From CAG-791 sp963655255 (lineage in GTDB: Bacteria; Bacillota; Clostridia; Lachnospirales; Lachnospiraceae), in the NCBI GenBank assembly GCA_963655255.1, contig CAVKEB010000016.1, positions 1-52,951 of the forward strand: a stretch of DNA of 52,951 nucleotides, written 5' to 3'. Position numbers and translations under genes: made by a program. Positions 1-7,500 of this stretch are shown here, piece by piece; position 1 is the first letter of the stretch, and each line of letters starts with the position of its first letter. The notes beneath the pieces were generated by a model. It was given only the letters and a program-made list of their open reading frames with translations. It did not search any database and was not told the origin of the DNA.

Positions 1-9
1 AAAGCCACA

Positions 10-50
10 AAATGCCAGAAATCCTTATATTTCAAGGGTTTCCGGCATTT
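10..50. terminator. Bidirectional hairpin terminator
   Basis: Two 17-nt arms (10-26 and 34-50) pair with one mismatch and one wobble around a 7-nt loop. The stem begins AAATGCC and closes GGCATTT, is followed by T residues on the plus strand, and ends in TTTTG on the minus strand. It probably separates whatever lies to the left of the window from the small minus-strand ORFs to its right. Confidence 0.6.
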
Positions 51-105
51 TTGTCTGCTTCAACTGTCAAAGATGGGATTATTATTCCATATTCACAGAA
101 TGCTT

Positions 106-318
106 TCAATCGGGAAATATTCCTTCCCGCTTCGCACGGCGGCGCGAAGCGAAGGCACACCAAGGGGCCAGGGTCTGCACGAAATCCGCGGTCAGACCGT
201 TTTCATCCACAAAGAGTATTTCCTCCTCTCCATCATTTTCATTTGCTCTGTTCTGGCAATTCATGAACCGCCTGACGACACCACTAAGGATCAGGAAGCG
301 CTGTTCTGCCGGACCCAC
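106..318 (-). CDS. Small hypothetical ORF, possible gene remnant
   Basis: A 70-codon frame starting at a GTG and overlapping the previous minus-strand frame by 28 nt. I do not recognise the product. It reads plausibly as protein, with an acidic stretch EILFVDENG followed by WCAFASRRR, and stops just before the hairpin at 10-50. No good ribosome binding site precedes the GTG, so it would need translational coupling to the frame at 291-524. It may instead be the distal half of a frameshifted gene. Confidence 0.22.
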   Translation of the reverse strand: MGPAEQRFLILSGVVRRFMNCQNRANENDGEEEILFVDENGLTADFVQTLAPWCAFASRRRAKREGIFPD

Positions 319-524
319 GCACGGATCTCGTCCTTCAATTCCAGCTCCCGGTCCGTCTGCTCGTAGTTTCGGAAACGGTAAAGTTTTTCCTCTAATTTCC
401 GTACAATCTGAGCAACATTTTTTCTTAATTCATCGATAGAATCGTCTTTTGCCTGTAAGCTGAAACCTCCTGACTCATGGCATGCCTGGCTCCCTGAATT
501 ATCGTAACGCACCTTCGCCGACAT
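291..524 (-). CDS. Small charged hypothetical ORF, possible remnant
   Basis: A 77-codon frame whose second half is highly charged and probably helical (DDSIDELRKNVAQIVRKLEE). The ATG at 524 lacks a Shine-Dalgarno sequence. A consensus AGGAGGT does occur inside the frame (minus strand, 465-471). The codon 6 nt downstream of it is TTA (456-458) rather than ATG, GTG or TTG, and it would begin exactly the helical part. This looks like a short gene that has lost its start codon. No function can be assigned. Confidence 0.28.
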   Translation of the reverse strand: MSAKVRYDNSGSQACHESGGFSLQAKDDSIDELRKNVAQIVRKLEEKLYRFRNYEQTDRELELKDEIRAWVRQNSAS

Positions 525-575
525 GTCTATTTCTCAAGAACAAGTGTTCTGTTTTATTCATATCCGTTTCAAATT

Positions 576-2435
576 TCACCCTGCCGTCACTTCGACTTTT
601 TTCCCGCTGAAAGCCACACCGTATTTATAAATTGTCTTAACCCCTGCCGTTTTCAATTCTGTTTCATATTTCCTGTCATTGATCTGCTGCTGGGCCGTCT
701 CGGACAGCCTTTTCAGCTTCGTATCGCTGCAGTTTTTCTCTGCTTTCAGTTCGATCAGAATGCCCGGAAGTCCTTTTTGTCTGGGCCTTAGCTGGATGTC
801 ATAGCGCCCGTTCCCGGATTCTCTGTTGGAGGTCACGAAGGTACCGCCCAGCAGGGCGCACAGACCCAGCATAAATCCGTGATAGAAATTCTCCCCTGCG
901 GTATCAAAGGAGCTTGCCGACTGGGTCAGCAGCGTCTGGATCTGAGCCTTCAACCGCGCATTGTCACCGGAGAAGATGGCTTCCTGCACAGCAATTGCCG
1001 CAGCAGGAGGAATCAGGTTCTCCAGCCGCTGCAGAATCTCCTTGTTGTACACAAGCGAAATCTCACGGTTGGGAAGGGATACCTCGCACATAAAGTCCCC
1101 GTTAAAGGACGGCGTGGTTTTCACCGCTTTCAGATAGCCGGTCACCAGCAGGAAACTGTAAATCGTAGAGGGATTGCTCCTGATCTGCGGATAGATCACC
1201 CCGGTGTCGATGAAGGCAGTGAAGCTTCCTCCGTTGACCAGAGATGTCAGGCGGTTATAAATCTCTTCATCCGCCTGTGCGAGAATCTCCCCGATAATGT
1301 CATTGCTGCCGGTGGAGACCCAGAACGGCCTGGGCTCACACTCATTGCTGAAGTAGTTGACCACGGACCAGGGATTGAAAATCTCTGTTTTTCCGAATCG
1401 ATAGCCATCGTACCACTGGCAGATCTCATCATATTTATCGGCAGCACCGTAATATTCCGCCATTTCCATAACTTCGTCAGCGGTAAAGCCGAAATAGGAA
1501 CTGTATTTATTATCCAGCACAGAATTGATGGACAGGTTGTTCATCCCGCTGAAAATACTCTCTTTTGCCACCCGCAGAATTCCGGTAAGGAATCCGAAGG
1601 ACAGATGCCGGTTGTCCTTGAATCCGCCGGAGAACAGGTTCCGCATAAACTGAATGATCTTATCGTAATAATCCTTCTGGTAGCCCTGCTGGATCGGTGT
1701 GTCATATTCGTCAATAATAATGATGGGTGCAATGCCATAGTGCCTGTCCAGCATTGCAGACAAATCGAGCAGTGCCGAAGACAGCTCCACCTCACCTGCC
1801 TTACCGCCAGCCAGCTTTTCATAGGTCTTTCTGCTGTACTCGTCGCACTTGTCGCTGGTCTGCAGCTCCTTGTGACGCCGGGCCTCCTTTGCAAAAATAT
1901 CCCGGAGGGCCGCAAATGTTTCCTCCCAGGTGTCAAACTTTACATCCTTGAAGGTCAGAAAAATTACGGGATACCTGCCCTGATAGTCCCGGTATTTCTG
2001 GCCGCAGGCCCAGATCTTCTTGTCACGGAAGTAGACCGAGGTATCCTGGTCGCTCTTTTCAAAATAAGTGCGCAGCATATCCATATTCAGGGTTTTGCCA
2101 AAACGGCGGGGCCGGGTGAACAACGTCACCATGGGACGTTCGTCGATAAAATCCCGGATCATCATCGTCTTGTCAATGTAGTAATAATCGGATGATGCCA
2201 GGCAGTAGCTGGACACACCGATGGGCAGCGGGAGTTTTGGCGCACGTTCTGTTTTCCGAAAAGCTCCCGTCCGGATACGCCCGTCCGCCGGCTTCTTCGA
2301 ATCAGCCGGAATCATCCAGCGGCTGCCCTGCTTTTCCGCTCCGGTAATTCTTCCGTCCCTGCAAAGAGCTGAAACTCTCCGCTCCGTTATATTCCAGCGT
2401 TCCGCCGCCTCCCGGACAGAAATCATTTCGGTCAT
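576..2435 (-). CDS. AAA-ATPase-like / PD-(D/E)XK nuclease family protein with N-terminal HTH
   Basis: A 619-residue protein of the family combining an AAA-ATPase-like domain with a C-terminal PD-(D/E)XK nuclease-like domain, common in gut Clostridia and Bacteroidota and of unproven function. Seen in the sequence: a short MerR/excisionase-like helix-turn-helix at about residues 3-50 (ISVREAAERWNITERRV), a P-loop-like TRPRRFGKT near residue 105, a Walker B IIIIDEYDTP near 225, and nuclease-type residues GRYDIQ and LIELKAEK in the last 80 residues. The start at 2435 is chosen because GGAGGT lies 8 nt upstream; ATGs further upstream have no such site. It is monocistronic, divergent from nothing obvious, and not next to recognisable defence genes. 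Confidence 0.85.
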   Translation of the reverse strand: MTEMISVREAAERWNITERRVSALCRDGRITGAEKQGSRWMIPADSKKPADGRIRTGAFRKTERAPKLPLPIGVSSYCLASSDYYYIDKTMMIRDFIDERPMVTLFTRPRRFGKTLNMDMLRTYFEKSDQDTSVYFRDKKIWACGQKYRDYQGRYPVIFLTFKDVKFDTWEETFAALRDIFAKEARRHKELQTSDKCDEYSRKTYEKLAGGKAGEVELSSALLDLSAMLDRHYGIAPIIIIDEYDTPIQQGYQKDYYDKIIQFMRNLFSGGFKDNRHLSFGFLTGILRVAKESIFSGMNNLSINSVLDNKYSSYFGFTADEVMEMAEYYGAADKYDEICQWYDGYRFGKTEIFNPWSVVNYFSNECEPRPFWVSTGSNDIIGEILAQADEEIYNRLTSLVNGGSFTAFIDTGVIYPQIRSNPSTIYSFLLVTGYLKAVKTTPSFNGDFMCEVSLPNREISLVYNKEILQRLENLIPPAAAIAVQEAIFSGDNARLKAQIQTLLTQSASSFDTAGENFYHGFMLGLCALLGGTFVTSNRESGNGRYDIQLRPRQKGLPGILIELKAEKNCSDTKLKRLSETAQQQINDRKYETELKTAGVKTIYKYGVAFSGKKVEVTAG

Positions 2436-2550
2436 AGTCAGATACCTCCACGAATCATTCTGCAACAAATTATACCTGTCCAGAAGAACAATGTCAGCAG
2501 TATCCGGAATAATGTCATTCTTCCGAGGATGACCGCTCTCTCTGCAGACA

Positions 2551-2582
2551 AAAAAATAAGCGAACAGATTTCTCTGCTCGCT
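2551..2582 (-). terminator. Terminator of tRNA-Glu
   Basis: On the minus strand AGCGAGCAGA and TCTGTTCGCT pair around a GAAA tetraloop (with one G-U) and are followed by TATTTTTTT. It begins 8 nt after the 3' end of the tRNA. Confidence 0.85.
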
Positions 2583-2589
2583 TCTATCG

Positions 2590-2662
2590 TAGCTCGTACG
2601 GGAATCGAACCCATGATTCTGCCGTGAGAGGGCAGCGTCTTAGCCTCTTGACCAACGAGCCA
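2590..2662 (-). tRNA. tRNA-Glu (anticodon CTC)
   Basis: A 73-nt cloverleaf on the minus strand. Acceptor arms TGGCTCG and CGAGCTA pair; the D arm contains GGTCAAGAGGC; the anticodon loop CTCTCAC gives CTC at positions 34-36, reading GAG; the T loop is TTCGATT. No CCA is encoded. It has its own promoter and terminator. Confidence 0.93.
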
Positions 2663-2730
2663 TATTTACCTGCGTCCGGTCTCTCAGGAAGCCTGAGAAG
2701 TTTGTTTCGCATGTCCCGTGCGCAAGTAAG

Positions 2731-2759
2731 ATAATACTATAGTGCCCCATCCTGTGCAA
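2731..2759 (-). promoter_or_regulatory. Promoter of tRNA-Glu
   Basis: Minus-strand -35 TTGCAC (2754-2759), a 17-nt spacer and -10 TATTAT (2731-2736), ending 68 nt upstream of the tRNA. It is a near-consensus vegetative promoter. Confidence 0.8.
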
Positions 2760-2826
2760 GCATTTTTTTGCAAAAAGTTAAAGACGCAAGATTTCGCGTT
2801 TTCCCGTCAAAATGAGTGACAACTCT

Positions 2827-4356
2827 TCAGGCCTTTTCACGCCCCGCGTCCCTTCCGTACAGAACGGCCAGACTCCGGATGGCCCTCGCGAGCTCCTCCG
2901 AGAGGAAGTGCGGCAGCAGTCTCCACTGCCAGTTCTCTCCCTGCGTTCCCGGCGTGTTGATGCGGGCCTCTTTTCCCTTGACCAGATAATCCTGCAGCGG
3001 GATGATGCAGAGTCCCGCGGGCGACCGGTAGGCCTCGCGGATAAAATCCCAGACAAACGCACCGTAATCGGTGTTCTCCGAGTGAATGAATCTCCTCGCG
3101 AAGTCGCGGTCATGATCGCTGCACTCCTCGATCCACTGAAGCGTCGTCTTGTTGTCATGCGTTCCGGTGTACACAACGCTGTTTGGCTTCTGGCGGTAGG
3201 TGAGGTAGTAACTCGACTCGCTCCAGTCAAACGCGTACTGCAGAACATTCATGCCGGGGCATCCGCTCTCTTCCAGAAGCGCCTCGGTCTCCTTTGTGAT
3301 CTCACCGAGGTCCTCCGCAATGATCGGAACCTCGCCGAGGTGCTTTTCCAGCGCATGGAAAAACGCCATTCCCGGCCCCTTCTCCCATGTGCCGCCTGCC
3401 GCGTTCTCATCCTCCGCGGGCACCGCATAGTACCGGGCAAAGCCGTTGAAGTGGTCAATCCGGATCACATCCATCAGCTCAAGGTTCCGCTCGATTCTCC
3501 GGATCCACCACGTGCAATGCGTCCTCTCCTGCTCCTTCCAGTCATAGATGGGATTTCCCCAGAGCTGGCCGGTCGGCGAAAAAGCATCGGGCGGGCAGCC
3601 CGCGATTTTCTCGGGTTTCCGGTCCTTGTCAAAAAGGAACACCTCCGGATGCGCCCACGCATCCGCGCTGTCGAGCGCGACATAATACGGAAGGTCTCCG
3701 ATGATCCGGACATGGTGGTCCCCCGCATAGGCATGAAGCTTCTTCCACTGCCTCTGGAATTCGTACTGCTGCCACTTCGTCCGCGCGATTTCTTCCGAGA
3801 GCCCTTCCTCTGCCTCTTTCATCGCCGCGGGCTCCCGGAGCTTCATCGGCTCCTCCCAGTCCTGCCAGCTCTTTCCGCCGCACTTTTTCTTGTACGCGCG
3901 GAAAAGCGCATAATCCGGGAGCCAGTCCTGCGTCTCCCTCAGGAATTCCAGGAACGGCGCCGTTTCCTCTCCGCCCTGCCCGCGGAACCTGCGGAACGCC
4001 GCAAGAAGGAGTTTTTCCCGGTTCTCATACTGCTTCCCGTAGTCCACCCGTTCCGGATTCGTTCCGAAATCCGAGGAAAGATCAAATGCCGCAAAATCGT
4101 CATCCGTAAGAAGTCCTTCCTCCTTCAGCGTATCCGGGTCGATAAAATACGGATTCCCGGCGAACGCCGAAAACGACTGGTACGGCGAATCCCCGAACCC
4201 GGTCGGACCGAACGGAAGGACCTGCCAGTACCCCTGACCGGACCTTTCCAGAAAATCTACAAACTCATATGCTTCCTTCGACAGGCATCCGATTCCGTAC
4301 TTCGATGCCAGAGAAGAAATCGGCATCAGGATGCCGCATCCACGCTGTAATTTCAT
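2827..4356 (-). CDS. malQ: 4-alpha-glucanotransferase (amylomaltase, GH77)
   Basis: A cytoplasmic enzyme that transfers alpha-1,4-glucan segments between maltodextrins, releasing glucose. The 509 residues match the usual length. The N-terminus GILMPISSL and the GDSPYQSFSAFAGNP segment are typical. The three catalytic carboxylates of family GH77 are visible: D301 in IRIDHF (nucleophile), E348 in IIAEDLG (acid/base) and D401 in GTHDNKTT. It is the last gene of the pyrH-to-polC direction. There is no promoter or terminator between it and polC, only the structured repeat at 4357-4517, whose GAGG lies 7 nt before the ATG. The repeat therefore supplies the ribosome binding site and may control MalQ synthesis. 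Confidence 0.96.
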   Translation of the reverse strand: MKLQRGCGILMPISSLASKYGIGCLSKEAYEFVDFLERSGQGYWQVLPFGPTGFGDSPYQSFSAFAGNPYFIDPDTLKEEGLLTDDDFAAFDLSSDFGTNPERVDYGKQYENREKLLLAAFRRFRGQGGEETAPFLEFLRETQDWLPDYALFRAYKKKCGGKSWQDWEEPMKLREPAAMKEAEEGLSEEIARTKWQQYEFQRQWKKLHAYAGDHHVRIIGDLPYYVALDSADAWAHPEVFLFDKDRKPEKIAGCPPDAFSPTGQLWGNPIYDWKEQERTHCTWWIRRIERNLELMDVIRIDHFNGFARYYAVPAEDENAAGGTWEKGPGMAFFHALEKHLGEVPIIAEDLGEITKETEALLEESGCPGMNVLQYAFDWSESSYYLTYRQKPNSVVYTGTHDNKTTLQWIEECSDHDRDFARRFIHSENTDYGAFVWDFIREAYRSPAGLCIIPLQDYLVKGKEARINTPGTQGENWQWRLLPHFLSEELARAIRSLAVLYGRDAGREKA

Positions 4357-4517
4357 TTATATACCTCGCTGAGGCAAAATCCGCGATACCAGAGAGAATT
4401 TCGCGAAGGCGAATTCTCTCTGCATACAGAGTGCCGCCTGGCGGCACTCTAAGCAGGAGAAGATGTCATCAGACATCTTCGAGTACAGCGGTTTTGCCGA
4501 ATGTAACAACCGTTTCG
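4357..4517 (-). repeat. Modular multi-hairpin leader element, copy 1 (malQ leader)
   Basis: Fills the whole polC-malQ gap. Reading the minus strand from the polC stop: a hairpin with TACA and TGTA ends (4484-4505); a 9-bp perfect hairpin GAAGATGTC/GACATCTTC (4459-4480); a 9-bp hairpin AGAGTGCCG/CGGCACTCT (4428-4450); a long AT-flanked hairpin AGAGAGAATT/AATTCTCTCT (4391-4421); then TTTGCCTCAGCGAGG, in which CCTC can pair with the GAGG that serves as Shine-Dalgarno. GAGG is followed by 7 nt and the malQ ATG. The upstream end runs into the polC stop codon. The same sequence occurs at 43811-44012 and 52829-52951. Confidence 0.93.
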
Positions 4518-7500
4518 TCAGCTGTCGAACAGGTCGAACAGGCTGAACTGGTTCGACTCCGGGAGATCCCCGAGAAGTCCCAGCTCGCTCATCTTGTCCA
4601 GAATCGTCTGGGAAACCTTCGCTCTCTCCCGGATGTCCTGCTGCGAGACGAACGGTCCGCCCTTGCAGGCTTCCTCCAGGGCATCCGCCGCGTTCGCGCC
4701 CATGCCGTGAATGGACGTGTAGGCCGGCATGATTTTGCCGTCCACGATCTGGAACGCACGGCCATGCGCAACGCCCAGCTCAATCGGCGTGAACTCGATG
4801 CCTCTTGCGTACATCTCCCGCACGACCAGCGCATCATCCATCTGCGCCTCTTCCGCCGCGCTCAGCTTGTCCCGCGACTGATACTCCTGCATGCACTCGA
4901 GAAGATGCTGGCTTCCCTGTGCCATCATTTCATAGTCGAAGGCCTTGGCGCGGATCGTGTAGTACGCGCAGTAATAGGCGAGCGGCTGGTGCACCTTGAA
5001 CCAAGCAATCCGGAGGGCCATCATGACGTAGGCCGCCGCGTGTCCCTTCGGGAACATGTATTTGATTTTCAGGCACGCGTCATGGTACCACTGCGGAACT
5101 CCCGCCTCCTTCATCGCTTCTTCCATCTCCGGCTTCAGGCCCTTGCCCTTTCGCACGGACTCCATCGTCTTGAAAGCCATCGACGGATCCTCGCCCTTGC
5201 CGATGAGGTAGATCATGATGTCGTCGCGGCAGCCGATGCAGGTTGCCAGCGTGCAGATTCCCTGCGCGATGAGGTCCGACGCGTTGCCGAGCCACACGTC
5301 CGTTCCGTGGGACAGGCCGGAGATCTTGATCAGCTCCGAGAGCGTGGTCGGCTTCGTGTCCTGCAGCATTCCCATGACGAACTTCGTTCCGAATTCCGGG
5401 ACGCCGAGCGTTCCCACCTTGATGCCGCCGTCCTGCTCCGGCGTGATGCCGAGGGACTCCAGACCCACGAAGAGCTTCATGACGCCCTCGTCATCCAGCG
5501 GCAGCTGAATCGGGTCCACCCCGGTGATGTCCTGCAGCATACGGATCATCGTCGGATCATCGTGTCCCAGAATGTCAAGTTTGAGCAGGTTGTGGTCGAT
5601 CGAATGATAGTCAAAATGCGTCGTGACGATCGGCGTCGTCATATCGTTCGCCGGGTGCTGCACCGGCGTAAACGTATTGATTTCCTCGCCGATCGGCAGA
5701 ACGACAATGCCGCCGGGATGCTGGCCGGTCGAGCGCCGCACACCGACACACCCTCTCGAGAGGCGCTCGATCTCGCATTTTCTCTTGCTGATGCCGCGGT
5801 GTTCGCAGTAGCCGAGCGTATAGCCGTAGGCGGTCTTGTCCGCCACCGTCGCGATGGTTCCCGCCTTGAAGGTCTGCTCATGCCCGAAAATAACCTTCGT
5901 GTAGGCATGCGCCTTGGACTGGTACTCTCCCGAGAAGTTCAGGTCGATGTCCGGCTCCTTGTCTCCCTTGAAGCCCAGGAACGTCTCGAACGGGATATCA
6001 AAGCCCGCCCGGATGAGCGGTTTCCCGCAGTTCGGACAGTTTTTCTCCGGCATGTCCACGCCGCATTTTCCCGAATAGGATTTCACCTCTTCGGAGTCAA
6101 AATCCGAGTAGTGGCACGACTCGCAGTAATAGTGCGGGGCCAGCGGATTTACCTCCGTGATTCCCGACATCGTTGCGACAAAGGACGAGCCCACCGATCC
6201 GCGGGAGCCGACCAGATACCCGTCCTCGTTGGACTTCCACACGAGCTTCTGCGCGATGATGTACATGACGGAATATCCGTTCTTGATAATGGAGGTCAGC
6301 TCCCGCTCCAGGCGGTCGCTGACCACCTTCGGCAGAGGATCGCCGTACATCTTGTGGGCCTGCCGGTAGCAGATCTCACGGAGCTGCCCGTCCGAGTTCT
6401 CGATGACCGGCGGACACTTGTCCGGCCGGACCGGGGAGATCGCATCCACCCAGGACGCGATCCGGTTCGGATTGGTGATAACGACCTCCTCGCACTTGGC
6501 ATTGCCGAGGTACGAGAACTCCTCCATCATCTCGTCCGTTGTCTTTAAGTAGAGCGGCGCCGGTTTCTCCTCCTGATTCATGCCCATGCTGTCCTGAATG
6601 ATGGTGCGGTAGATCTCATCCTCCGGGTCCAGGAAGTGCACGTCTCCCGTCGCAACCACCGGCTTTCCGTACTGCTCGCCAAGTCTTACGATTTTCCGGT
6701 TGATGTTCAGGACATCTTCTTCCTCCCGGATGTTCTCATAGCGGTCCGAGTCGATGAGGAACCGGTTGTTCTCCCGCGGCTGGATTTCCAGATAGTCGTA
6801 GAAGTCCACGATTCCCGCCAGCGTCTCCTCGCTCTTCTGATCCAGAATGGCCTGATAGAGCTCGCCCATGACGCAGGCCGAGCCGACGATGATGCCCTCC
6901 CGGTACTTCATCAGGAGCGTCTTCGGAATCTTCGGCTTCTGGTAAAAATACGTCAGGTGCGACTCGCTGATCATCCGGTACAGATTGGTGCGGCCGGTCA
7001 CGTTTTTGGCAAGAAGAATGCAGTGGTACGGGCGAAGACGCCGGATCACATCCGGATCTGAATCCGCGAGCGCGTTCATGCCGCCGAGGGTCGTCACGCC
7101 TTTTTCCGTGAACATCTTCAGGAGCTTGATGAAAATCTCCGCGGTGGTCGCCGCATCGTCCACCGCGCGGTGATGATGCGGATTGACGACGTTCAGAAGC
7201 TTTCCCACGGCATCCAGGTTGTAGGACTTATGACCGGGGAGCATGACTCTTGCCATGCCCACGGTGTCAATCGTGGTAAACGGCGCCGCAAGCCCGAGGT
7301 CCTTGGCGTTCTTCCGGATGAAGCTGATGTCGAAGCCGACGTTGTGTCCGATGAGAACACAGCCCCTGCAGAACTCCAGGAACCGCGGCAGCACCTTCTC
7401 CACGGGATCCGCCGGCAGCACCATTTCGTCCGTGATGCTGGTCAGGCGCGTGATCCGGAACGGAATCGGGACCTTCGGGTTGATGAATTCCGAGAAATCG

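Noticed and set aside
4391..4480. CRISPR array interpretation of the repeated palindromes
   Set aside because: Hairpins within an element differ in sequence, there are no spacers, and copies are dispersed singly; no cas genes are present.
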